Origin: Clostridiales bacterium
GTDB lineage: Bacteria; Bacillota; Clostridia; Oscillospirales; Ruminococcaceae
NCBI GenBank assembly: GCA_012800685.1
Contig: JAAZIT010000313.1
Coordinates: forward strand, 1-7,368
Reading direction: 5' to 3'
DNA: 7,368 bases
Positions 1-6,827 of the stretch are shown piece by piece. The notes beneath the pieces are model-generated. The model did not search any database, was not told the DNA's origin, and saw only the letters and a list, made by a program, of their open reading frames with translations. A program made the translations under genes and the position numbers. How positions within the stretch are numbered: position 1 is the first letter of the stretch; every line of letters starts with the position of its first letter.

Positions 1-985
1 AACCATAGGTGTTATTTCTAACTAGCCAGTTATTATCAATCTTTGGAAAAGCAACATTTTTTCTTACTAAATCATATATACTGTTTTGAACTTCTTCAAG
101 AAATGGATTATTAAGGTTTAGACTTAAATTTCCGTTTTTGTTAGAAATCATAGGTACACCACTTGTTGGTGAAATGGCACTCCCATACCAGTATCCGTCA
201 AGTCCATATTTGTCTTTTGAGGGTTCAGTAAAATTTATGCACATTTCAGAAAATTTCTCAAATGTCCACTTCCCAGTTTTAAAAAGCTCTGCTGGATCTT
301 CCAAACCATTTAATTTAATGGTGTTTGTATTGTAAACACAAACATATTGAGGCAAAACGTCAACTACAGCGGCGTAATGATTTCCATTAACCGAAAAATA
401 ATCTGCAAATTCCGAAGTGTCACTCCATATATCAGATTTAAGATCTATATAATCGTCAATAGGCTGAATCAATTCATTAATTACACCAATAGGAAATATA
501 TCCATGTTATATGCATTTAAAAAATCTGGTGAATCCCCTGATAAAGTCTTAATAGCAAGCTCGTCAAAATATGAAGAGTAGTCAACACGTTCTTCTACAA
601 TTTCACCACCGTACTTAAGGGAAAAAATATCCGAAGCCATAGAATTTTCTAAATTAAGCTTTGGACTTATATCTGAGTAGCAATAATATTTTAAAACCTT
701 GTTGTTTAGCTTAGTTTTTGGCAGTGAGTCCATTAATAAATTTTTATCAATAGAGATTTCAGCGGGACGGGGATTAATTTTGGTTGTACTTATTTCAGAA
801 TTAGAGGACTTAACTTTTGTAGCTTTGGTAACAGGGTTTGTAAATGTATCGGTAGAAGTAGATACAGATTTTTTTTCTTTATTGCTGTCATTATCTGATT
901 TTTTCTCATCTGAATTACAGCCAATAACACTAAAAGCCATAATTAAAGCTAGTATTCCAGTCAAAATCCTTTTAGAAATTCCCAT
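1..985 (-). CDS. Sugar ABC transporter substrate-binding lipoprotein (family 1), C-terminus cut by window edge
   Basis: The reading frame is open from ATG at 985 down to the left edge (328 codons, no stop), so the C-terminal part lies outside the window. Residues 1-23 form a lipoprotein signal: KR at 5-6, a hydrophobic core, and lipobox V20-I-G-C23. A Ser/Thr/Asn/Lys-rich linker (about 24-75) would tether it to the membrane surface. Two signatures fit family 1 extracellular solute-binding proteins: the LSGDSPDFL stretch near 148-156 (family pattern SGd.PD) and KWTFEKF at 239-245 (family pattern tWt.d.f). Such proteins usually capture oligosaccharides and pass them to a two-permease ABC importer; those genes would be expected further left. 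The ribosome site AGAGAGG (991-997) sits 5 nt before the ATG. The family call is solid. The ligand is unknown, and a xylo- or galacto-oligosaccharide is inferred only from the neighbouring glycosidases. Confidence 0.88.
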   Translation of the reverse strand, partial: MGISKRILTGILALIMAFSVIGCNSDEKKSDNDSNKEKKSVSTSTDTFTNPVTKATKVKSSNSEISTTKINPRPAEISIDKNLLMDSLPKTKLNNKVLKYYCYSDISPKLNLENSMASDIFSLKYGGEIVEERVDYSSYFDELAIKTLSGDSPDFLNAYNMDIFPIGVINELIQPIDDYIDLKSDIWSDTSEFADYFSVNGNHYAAVVDVLPQYVCVYNTNTIKLNGLEDPAELFKTGKWTFEKFSEMCINFTEPSKDKYGLDGYWYGSAISPTSGVPMISNKNGNLSLNLNNPFLEEVQNSIYDLVRKNVAFPKIDNNWLVRNNTYG

Positions 986-1033
986 AAAGCCCTCTCTTTT
1001 GTTAATAATATATGATTAAACATTTATAGTTTT

Positions 1034-1062
1034 ATTATAACAAAATTTCTAAAATAAGTCAA
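1034..1062 (-). promoter_or_regulatory. Sigma-A-type promoter of the solute-binding protein gene
   Basis: Read on the minus strand, TTGACT (1057-1062) and a perfect TATAAT (1034-1039) are separated by exactly 17 nt. This places transcription start near 1027, giving a leader of about 40 nt before the ATG at 985. It lies just downstream of the minus-strand terminator at 1100-1133, so the binding-protein gene appears to be an independent unit rather than the tail of the GH74 transcript. No obvious operator palindrome overlaps it. Confidence 0.8.
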
Positions 1063-1099
1063 TGCACTTAAAACCACAGATATGTAGCAAAACAAACAT

Positions 1100-1133
1100 A
1101 AAAAACCACTCCGACTTAAACAAATCGGAGTGG
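1100..1133 (-). terminator. Rho-independent terminator, minus strand
   Basis: A perfect 9-bp stem (CCACTCCGA 1106-1114 with TCGGAGTGG 1125-1133) closes a 10-nt loop. On the minus strand it is followed directly by six U residues (1105-1100), the classic intrinsic terminator. The plus-strand side has only a loose T-rich stretch, so plus-strand function is less likely. The nearest upstream minus-strand gene, GH74, ends about 785 nt away. It therefore ends either a very long 3' leader-out from GH74 or a separate short transcript from within 1142-1917. Confidence 0.85.
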
Positions 1134-1195
1134 AAAGTTATTTAATTTTTGGTTAAAGCTTAATCTTTAAAAGTTGTTGCTATAATAACCCCTAA

Positions 1196-1250
1196 AATAG
1201 CAATATAAAACTATCTTTGAATTTTCATCATATAAAAAATTTTATTAAAT
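1196..1250. repeat. Diverged direct repeat, copy 1 (partner 1501-1555)
   Basis: Aligned by eye without gaps to 1501-1555, this 55-nt block matches at 45 positions. Both copies begin AATAGC, share ATATAAA, TATCTT and CATCAT, and end ATTAAAT. The two starts are 305 nt apart, and the sequence between them does not obviously continue the homology. Confidence 0.65.
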
Positions 1251-1500
1251 CCCTCAAGCATTTCTAGCAATCAACCATAAAAATAATATAGAATTCTCAG
1301 CAATTCACCATTTATTAAATGGAATATACTTAAGTAATTCTAAACAATCAATTTTACAAAATAATATTAGAATCACTACTTATTAACGGCATTTAGCTAA
1401 GTTTTCTCAAGCTATTTTAACAAAGAAAATAATATAAATAACATAGCAATATTTTACTTAAATGCTATTCTTTAGGGCTGTCATTATGATAAAACTATTA

Positions 1501-1555
1501 AATAGCCATATAAAGCTATCTTAGAACTATCATCATCTATAAGTTTCTATTAAAT
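1501..1555. repeat. Diverged direct repeat, copy 2 (partner 1196-1250)
   Basis: This is the second copy of the 55-nt block, with 10 mismatches and no gaps. It lies directly left of the younger ~138-nt repeat pair, so this spacer seems to have collected repeats more than once. Chance similarity in AT-rich DNA is possible but unlikely over 55 ungapped positions. Confidence 0.65.
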
Positions 1556-1611
1556 TTTTTAAATCTATCCTAACACGCAAAGCTTTAGTTTCAAAACTCG
1601 TTATTGTTATT

Positions 1612-1749
1612 AAGATAGTTCCATAAACCCAGCATAGATTATCCTAAACCCAAACCAATTTCAAGGCGTTGCCTTGAATTTCGCCCTAACCATCCCAACA
1701 AGCAAAGTCGCAAAAAATAGCAAAGCTATTTCTTTGCCGCTATTAAAGC
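1612..1749. repeat. Hairpin-bearing ~138-nt direct repeat, copy A
   Basis: The block matches 1772-1910 over its full length with few substitutions and a one-base length change. It contains two inverted repeats: TTCAAGGC-gtt-GCCTTGAA (1660-1678, 8 bp) and GCAAA-AAATAGC-aaa-GCTATTT-c-TTTGC (1710-1737, one bulged base). Conserved single-stranded parts lie between the hairpins (CCTAAACCCAAACCAA, AACCATCCCAA, AGCAAAGTCGC). It has no reading frame. It resembles a REP- or MITE-like genomic repeat; whether other copies exist cannot be seen here. Confidence 0.85.
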
Positions 1750-1771
1750 CCAAGACTTAAAACTTGTTATC

Positions 1772-1910
1772 AAGATAGTTCCATAAAACCATACTTAAGT
1801 TATCCTAAACCCAAACCAATTTCAAGGCGTTGCCTTGAAATTCGCTCTAACCATCCCAATAAGCAAAGTCGCAAAAAATAGCGTAGCTATTTCTTTGCCG
1901 CTATTAAAGC
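1772..1910. repeat. Hairpin-bearing ~138-nt direct repeat, copy B, abutting the GH74 3' end
   Basis: This is the second copy, offset 160-161 nt from copy A. Its first hairpin is better preserved, with an 11-bp stem (1818-1828 with 1832-1842) around loop gtt. Its second (1871-1898) keeps the AAATAGC/GCTATTT stem but has loop gta instead of aaa, so stems are conserved while loops vary. Its right end (1900-1910) forms the left arm of the inverted repeat that carries the GH74 stop codon. On the minus strand the second hairpin ends in a U-rich arm and could weakly terminate GH74 transcription. Confidence 0.85.
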
Positions 1911-1925
1911 TTTAGCTTTAATAGC
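1900..1925. repeat. Perfect 11-bp inverted repeat enclosing the GH74 stop codon
   Basis: GCTATTAAAGC (1900-1910) and GCTTTAATAGC (1915-1925) pair perfectly around a 4-nt loop (1911-1914). The GH74 stop codon TAA (1918-1920) lies inside the right arm, so the last codons of the gene and the start of its 3' UTR would fold together in the mRNA. No U-tract follows immediately, so a role as a 3' barrier to RNA decay is as plausible as termination. Confidence 0.75.
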
Positions 1926-4194
1926 TATTGCCCATAACTATCCCCCTACCATTAGTAGAAATATAACAGCGTCCAAATACCTTAGGGTCGCCAGAAATTC
2001 GTGGGTTTACGTTACCCCATTTTTGAGTGTCATCGTTAATTCTCGACCAAGACTTGCCGTTGTCGGTTGAACGATAAACACCATATCCCTCTTCATTTGC
2101 CTCACCCATAATAAATATAGTTGGTGCGCCTCCCTCTGTTTCGGACTTGCCGAGACCAAAGCTTTGTACGTCAGCTGAACCAGAGGTAATGTTAACAAGC
2201 TCTGTTGAGGTTGCTGTATCTAATACAAAAAGTCCTGCTGCACCAGCGGATACATAAAGCTGTCCCTCTACAAATGGGTTAACAGTGAATTGAAAGGAAG
2301 ATATCATAAATCTTGTTATAAGCTCAAAGTTTTTTCCACCGTCTCTGCTTATGTAAAACTCTCCACCTGAAACTCCGTAGAAAATGTCAGGGTTTTGTGC
2401 ATCAGATTCAAGCTTTGAATCCTTTGGAAGCCCTTGAACTTCTTCCCAAGTCTTGCCGTAATCCTCTGTACGGAAAGCATATGTGTCTAAAACACCTGAT
2501 TGCCAAAGAATAGTTTTACCGTCTGTTGATAAAACTGCTTGCCCACCAGAAGCTTTGTCTATACCCTCTGGAAGTGTTTCAACGTCAGCCCATGTGTCGC
2601 CTGCATCAAGACTGTACCAAACACCATTTCCAAAATTCGTGTCCTTTGTGGTTCTAACAACTGCTTTGTAATTAATCATTCCACAGTCAAGAGATGTTGA
2701 AGCGAAATCACCAAAATGCTCTTCTGGAGCAATTGTAGCATCTTGATGCTTGAAGCCGTATAAATCAGCCATTATTGAATATAAATCCGGCGCACCATCT
2801 GAATCAAGAGGAGAAACAAAATCGAATACAGCTGTTTCCTCTAATCCCTTGCATTTTATCTTGATGTTAACTTTTTCTCCAGTTCCAAGCTTTGTGAAGT
2901 TTGTTGTTGAGAAAATTGTTGCACCGGTTCCGTATGTAACCTCGTCAGGGTTAAAAGGATTTACTGCAACACCTGTCATCCACCAGCCAAGCTTTAGTTG
3001 ACCTTGCCAGTCAAGCCACTTTGCGTCGCTTATGTCAAGCTCGTATTGATCCTCTTCTGTTTCAGGATTCCAAAAACCGTCCCATGTTAAACCACCATCA
3101 TGTGTAACTAAAACGTTGTCAACCTTTGACCAAAGACAGAGCGTTGTTACAACAATTGTTTGGTTGTCACTTGCGTCTAAGGAAAGTCCACTGTAACCAC
3201 AAGAATAATCTACTGGAGGAGTGATTTCTGTCCATTCCCCTGATTTAATGTTGTACTTCTGAACGCTTCCGTAGCCAGCACCGTTAGGACCAACCTTGTT
3301 TGAAAATGTTGCGTAAAGATAACCGTCCTCAGAAACCTTTCCTTGAATTGGTTTCATGGTTAATACAGGATTAATTCCTTCTACAACTGGAATTGGAAGG
3401 GCTGTCCATGTCTTGCCACTATCGTCTGAACGATAAATAATCTCATCACCTTTGGCTGCACCAACAAAAATTGTTTTGCAAGCCTCGCCCTTTTTGGAGC
3501 TTGACTTGTCAAATTCAACCCATGTTAAGCCGATTGAAAAGCCGTCCTCTGAATAACCACCGGTTGTAGGAAATGACTCAACCTTGTTCCATGTTTTTCC
3601 GTAATCTGTTGATTTCAATAAACCGTCTTGACGTGTTCCAAAATAAATAATGCTGTTGTCGTTAGGGTCTATCATTAGTCGCTCGCCAGTTCCTCTGCCG
3701 ACTTCATTTCCACCACAGGCTGCTTCAATGTCAACCTTAACCCAGTTTTCACCGTAATCCTGTGAATAGAATATTGCACCATTTCCTTGAGAGGTGTATG
3801 TTCCTGCTGCAAGATAAACCCTGTTTGGTTCAATAGGGTCTGTTGCAATGCTTTCTATGCCCATGTAGTTCCAGTCCTCAGTGCCAACAAAATCAGTTAT
3901 GCACTCCCAGCGACCGGTCTCCTTGTTCATTTTGTATGCTCCGCCAATGTCGGTACGAGCGTACATTAAACCCTCCTCGCTAGGATTGTATATTACTGAT
4001 GGAACAAATCCACCACCTACGATTTCAGCGTTACTCCATTCATATCCTTGATCTACGTGTTTTCCGTTGTAGTAAGTCGCATTTGCCCAATCGTCCTTTG
4101 AATCATTCTTTTTATTATCATTTTTGCAGGAAGTAAGACAACCCACTGCTATGACTAGGGAACAAGCTAATGCAGTGTATTTTTTAAAATTCAT
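1918..4194 (-). CDS. GH74 xyloglucanase, surface lipoprotein
   Basis: This is a 758-residue beta-propeller glycosidase of family GH74, which hydrolyses the glucan backbone of xyloglucan. A start at 4224 would add ten residues, but ATG at 4194 is preferred. GGAGG (4203-4207) precedes it by 8 nt, and the protein then begins with a proper lipoprotein signal: N-FKK, a hydrophobic core, lipobox L20-T-S-C23, and a Lys/Asn/Asp-rich tether. Catalytic candidates are D82 in ARTDIGGAY (base) and D458 in EETAVFD (acid), placed by resemblance to known GH74 motifs. GWWMTG and YGTGATIF (about 403-427) are family landmarks. Eight Asp-box (BNR) turns of the S-x-D-x-G-x-T-W type occur near residues 143, 194, 254, 363, 527, 575, 615 and 708. 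The C-terminus (SRIND, SGDPKVFGR, STNGRGIV) is the normal domain end, so there is no dockerin or carbohydrate-binding module. It is probably a cell-surface enzyme; endo versus exo action cannot be decided. Confidence 0.93.
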   Translation of the reverse strand: MNFKKYTALACSLVIAVGCLTSCKNDNKKNDSKDDWANATYYNGKHVDQGYEWSNAEIVGGGFVPSVIYNPSEEGLMYARTDIGGAYKMNKETGRWECITDFVGTEDWNYMGIESIATDPIEPNRVYLAAGTYTSQGNGAIFYSQDYGENWVKVDIEAACGGNEVGRGTGERLMIDPNDNSIIYFGTRQDGLLKSTDYGKTWNKVESFPTTGGYSEDGFSIGLTWVEFDKSSSKKGEACKTIFVGAAKGDEIIYRSDDSGKTWTALPIPVVEGINPVLTMKPIQGKVSEDGYLYATFSNKVGPNGAGYGSVQKYNIKSGEWTEITPPVDYSCGYSGLSLDASDNQTIVVTTLCLWSKVDNVLVTHDGGLTWDGFWNPETEEDQYELDISDAKWLDWQGQLKLGWWMTGVAVNPFNPDEVTYGTGATIFSTTNFTKLGTGEKVNIKIKCKGLEETAVFDFVSPLDSDGAPDLYSIMADLYGFKHQDATIAPEEHFGDFASTSLDCGMINYKAVVRTTKDTNFGNGVWYSLDAGDTWADVETLPEGIDKASGGQAVLSTDGKTILWQSGVLDTYAFRTEDYGKTWEEVQGLPKDSKLESDAQNPDIFYGVSGGEFYISRDGGKNFELITRFMISSFQFTVNPFVEGQLYVSAGAAGLFVLDTATSTELVNITSGSADVQSFGLGKSETEGGAPTIFIMGEANEEGYGVYRSTDNGKSWSRINDDTQKWGNVNPRISGDPKVFGRCYISTNGRGIVMGNSY

Positions 4195-4236
4195 TAAGTT
4201 TTCCTCCATTGTATACGATTTCATTTATTTTGACGA

Positions 4237-4280
4237 TATAGGCGGGGAATTGCCTCTTTGTGGAAATTTCCTCGCCTATA
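4237..4280. repeat. Long imperfect hairpin in the leader of GH74
   Basis: TATAGGCG (4237-4244) pairs with CGCCTATA (4273-4280). After one non-Watson-Crick position (4245/4272), GGAA (4246-4249) pairs with TTCC (4268-4271). The loop is about 18 nt. It lies 43 nt before the GH74 ATG in the minus-strand transcript. No U-tract follows on either strand, so it is not a standard terminator. An RNA-processing or stabilising element between the galactosidase and GH74 messages, or a protein-binding site, would fit. Confidence 0.6.
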
Positions 4281-4294
4281 AGATAGTTAATTTT

Positions 4295-4336
4295 TAGTTG
4301 CTATTTGCTAGTTGCTAGTTGATAGTTGATAGTTAA
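4295..4336. repeat. Heptanucleotide tandem repeat, six copies
   Basis: Six adjacent 7-nt units read TAGTTGC, TATTTGC, TAGTTGC, TAGTTGA, TAGTTGA, TAGTTAA on the plus strand. The consensus is TAGTTGM, with only the third base, sixth base and last base varying. It sits between the galactosidase stop and the GH74 leader hairpin. Slippage could change copy number and so the intergenic distance. It resembles the short tandemly repeated heptamers (STRR type) known from other bacteria. Confidence 0.8.
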
Positions 4337-4358
4337 TATTTATAAATTTATAAATATT
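4335..4358. repeat. 24-bp perfect AT-only palindrome at the galactosidase stop codon
   Basis: The block from AATATT (4335) to AATATT (4358) equals its own reverse complement over all 24 bases and contains only A and T. It touches the last base of the alpha-galactosidase stop codon (4358-4360). With no G-C pairs the RNA hairpin would be weak, and no U-tract follows, so efficient termination is not expected here. Confidence 0.7.
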
Positions 4359-6547
4359 TAAGCCTTGATGAAGTGTAAAATTGCACTTTGATAATCTCCC
4401 CAAAGGGTAGGAACGTTAATTCCAGCACTCATTAGAGCTTCCCCTGAAAGCTTGATATCAGGCTTTGATTCTTCGTAGTAGTAAGCGTTTGGATCAAGTC
4501 CTTTTAGCTTTAGCCTGCGAGAGGTGTAGTTTGGTCGCATAAGAACTTGAACAAATTCAAATAAAGCCTCTGATTTGTCTTTTGCAACAAACATCCAAGC
4601 GTCCCACTCAATGTTTTCAAAGGTGTTGCCTATACGATAGTGGTCGCCAGTTCTAACAAGACTGTTGTATTTGTTAAATTCTTGAATTTGATAAGGAATG
4701 TAATCCCTGTCTTCTTGTGGAATTTTGGTAACATCAAGCTCGTATCCAAATGTTCCAACCATAGCAACGTGTCCTCTTGTCTTAAATGGAGTGTTTCTGC
4801 CAACTGTGTGGTTAGGGCAATCTGAAACGTGTGCGCCCATTGCAGAGCAAGGATAACACATTGAAGTTCCGTGTTGTATTTTTAAACGCTCGATTGCGTC
4901 TGTGTCATCTGAAGTCCATATTTGTGGGCTGTAATAAAGCATACCAGGGTCAAATCTCGCACCACCACCGGAACAATTTTCTAATAGTATGTGAGGATAA
5001 TCTACCTGAAGCCTTTCCATAATGTCGTATACACCTAAAACATATCTGTGCCATAGCTCACGCTGGCGATTTGCTGGAAGAGTTGTCGAGCCAACCTCAG
5101 TAAGCTGACGGTTCATATCCCACTTAATGTATTCAATGTTAGCTGAATCAAGAATTTTCTTCATCATTGAATAGATGTGATCACGAACCTCTTTTCTGGA
5201 ATAATCAAGAACATATTGCTGTCTTGATTGTGTTAATTCACGACCTTTAATTTGAATTGCCCAGTCTGGATGAGCCTTGTAAAGCTCTGAATCTGGAGAA
5301 ATCATCTCTGGCTCGAACCAAATTCCAAATTTCATTCCAAGCTTGTTAACCTCGTCAACTAAATATTTTAAACCACCCTTGATTTTGCTTTCGTAAACAA
5401 ACCAGTCACCAAGTGATGAGTTGTCTGAATCACGATGCCCAAACCAACCATCGTCCATTACAAGCATTTCAATTCCAAGCTTTGAAGCCTCTTTTGCAAT
5501 GTCAATTAATTTGTCTGTGTCAAAGTTGAAATAAGTAGCCTCCCAGTTGTTTATAAGAATTGGACGGCGTTTGTCCTTGTATTCTCCACGAACTAAATGC
5601 TCACGATAAAGGTCGTGGAATGTACGTGACATTTTTCCCATACCCTCGTCAGAATAAACCATTACTACCTCTGGAGCAACAAATTCCTCGCCAGCCTCTA
5701 ATAGCCAGTTGAAATCCTTGTGATTAATACCCATTACAAAACGAGTTCTCTTGTGCTGTGTTACTTCAGTTTGTGCAAAGAAGTTTCCTGAATAAACAAG
5801 GTTAAAGCCGTAAGCATCACCCATGTCCTCATCAGTGTTTGGTGATACAAGTGCAACAAATGGATTGTTTTGATGTGAACTCTCACCCTTGATAGAGTCA
5901 ATAGATTGCTTTCCGTGGTGAAGCCTTGCACGCTCAATGTGACGCTCCCTAGCCCATGAACCGTTAAGAGTAATCATGTCAAAATCAGGATGGTCAAAAT
6001 GCACGCAAGCCGATAAAGCTTTTGTAAGATTAACTCCTCTTGAGCCAGTGTTTTTAAATGTAACACTTCTTGTGATTACGTCGAGATTTTCAAAAGCTGT
6101 ATAGATTAATGTTGCCTCGAGCCCAGTATGCTTGTCAAGCATTAATATTTCAATTGTTTCAGCCTCACCATTATTAGCAAAGGTAGCAGGAAGCCCAGAA
6201 AGCTTAGGCTTTCCAGAATAAATTTTGTGTGAAGCATATCTGAAGTCAACCGTAGACATTCCGTCCGCATCAAGAATGTTAATACAGCTCTCACGATAGT
6301 CACCAAGACCAAAGCAAGGGTACTCAAAGGTGAGATTATCCATAAATGAGCCACGCTCACGGTTGTTGGTTGCAGGGGTAAAAGGGTTTTCATCAAGTCT
6401 TAGTAGATAGGTTAAATCGTCGTCAGGAATATTCTTGCCAAAATATAGATGTGCAAGATAACCCTCGTCAACTATTTTCATCATGTAGACTGTGTTTTTA
6501 GCACAAAGCTTAAAAGTCTGTGCTTGTTTGTTGAAAGAAATACTCAT
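4358..6547 (-). CDS. aga: Alpha-galactosidase, GH36, cytoplasmic
   Basis: This 729-residue enzyme hydrolyses terminal alpha-1,6-linked galactose from melibiose, raffinose-family sugars or galactomannan fragments. Its length matches the ~730-residue AgaA/RafA-type GH36 enzymes. An N-terminal beta-sandwich domain (about 1-325) is followed by a TIM barrel beginning near NNWEATYF (333-340). The substrate-binding pair D365-D366 lies in VMDDGWFG. The nucleophile is D477 in KWDMNR, and ENCSGGG (523-529) contributes the conserved Cys and Gly loop. The acid/base is D547 in WTSDDTDA, 70 residues after the nucleophile as in AgaA-type enzymes. A small beta domain ends the protein (about 630-729). There is no signal peptide, so substrate must be imported. 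ATG 6547 is supported by GGAG at 6553-6556, 5 nt upstream. GH36 also contains alpha-N-acetylgalactosaminidases, but the motifs fit galactosidase. GH74 follows 163 nt downstream on the same strand, possibly on the same transcript. Confidence 0.95.
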   Translation of the reverse strand: MSISFNKQAQTFKLCAKNTVYMMKIVDEGYLAHLYFGKNIPDDDLTYLLRLDENPFTPATNNRERGSFMDNLTFEYPCFGLGDYRESCINILDADGMSTVDFRYASHKIYSGKPKLSGLPATFANNGEAETIEILMLDKHTGLEATLIYTAFENLDVITRSVTFKNTGSRGVNLTKALSACVHFDHPDFDMITLNGSWARERHIERARLHHGKQSIDSIKGESSHQNNPFVALVSPNTDEDMGDAYGFNLVYSGNFFAQTEVTQHKRTRFVMGINHKDFNWLLEAGEEFVAPEVVMVYSDEGMGKMSRTFHDLYREHLVRGEYKDKRRPILINNWEATYFNFDTDKLIDIAKEASKLGIEMLVMDDGWFGHRDSDNSSLGDWFVYESKIKGGLKYLVDEVNKLGMKFGIWFEPEMISPDSELYKAHPDWAIQIKGRELTQSRQQYVLDYSRKEVRDHIYSMMKKILDSANIEYIKWDMNRQLTEVGSTTLPANRQRELWHRYVLGVYDIMERLQVDYPHILLENCSGGGARFDPGMLYYSPQIWTSDDTDAIERLKIQHGTSMCYPCSAMGAHVSDCPNHTVGRNTPFKTRGHVAMVGTFGYELDVTKIPQEDRDYIPYQIQEFNKYNSLVRTGDHYRIGNTFENIEWDAWMFVAKDKSEALFEFVQVLMRPNYTSRRLKLKGLDPNAYYYEESKPDIKLSGEALMSAGINVPTLWGDYQSAILHFIKA

Positions 6548-6629
6548 GTTTACTCCATTCTGTTAGAATTCATAGGCATTTTTCGCTCGAGACTATGAAA
6601 ACTTGTTTTTAATCATATTTTATAAATAT

Positions 6630-6657
6630 ATTATATCATATTATTAAAACATTTCAA
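6630..6657 (-). promoter_or_regulatory. Sigma-A-type extended -10 promoter of the alpha-galactosidase gene
   Basis: On the minus strand TTGAAA (6652-6657) and a perfect TATAAT (6630-6635) are 16 nt apart. TG one base before the -10 gives the extended element TGaTATAAT. Transcription would start near 6623, leaving a leader of about 75 nt. The leader holds a small inverted repeat ATTCT-gtt-AGAAT (6557-6569) just before the ribosome site and a CTCGAG palindrome near 6586. Neither is assigned to a known regulator. Confidence 0.7.
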
Positions 6658-6827
6658 GGGATAATTTTGAAAGCTGTATAAATTTAAGAAACACATTTGC
6701 TGTTTCATATTTTTATTTCAAAACCTTTTGTATCAAAATTCCAAAAACCAGAGTAATAACTAAACAATAAAACGAATAGAATTAATATAGGAATAGCCAA
6801 ATAGATTATTTTTTAGGAGGAACTAAC

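Larger units (their letters stand above)
1142..1611. other. Gene-free, very AT-rich region with degenerate repeats
   Basis: No reading frame with coding character is seen on either strand, and stops are frequent in all frames. What it holds: a 55-nt block (1196-1250) that recurs about 82% identical at 1501-1555; a 7-bp inverted repeat TTGCTAT/ATAGCAA (1177-1183 and 1197-1203); an inverted repeat CCATTT-att-AAATGG (1308-1322); and a possible weak minus-strand promoter at 1323-1351 (TTGATT, 17 nt, TATATT). The composition resembles eroded repeat sequence rather than a decayed recognisable gene. Confidence 0.6.

Noticed and set aside
138..335. Plus-strand 65-codon frame
   Set aside because: It is antisense to the binding-protein coding region, has no ribosome site and no recognisable motif.
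699..1019. Plus-strand 106-codon frame with hydrophobic stretches
   Set aside because: It is the antisense of the binding-protein N-terminus and its Ser/Lys linker; the minus-strand frame has a promoter, ribosome site, lipobox and family motifs.
1612..1910. CRISPR array
   Set aside because: There are only two copies, far longer than CRISPR repeats, with no regular spacers and no cas genes.
4200..4300. Separate promoter for GH74
   Set aside because: TATACA near 4211-4216 on the minus strand lacks a matching -35 at 16-18 nt; co-transcription with the galactosidase is equally possible.
6142..6396. Minus-strand 84-codon frame with hydrophobic segments
   Set aside because: It overlaps the GH36 gene in another frame; the GH36 frame is continuous and motif-rich throughout.
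6660..6827. Sigma-E promoter for yabP
   Set aside because: CATAT at 6706-6710 resembles a -10 but no ATA-type -35 lies at the required distance; other candidates are no better.
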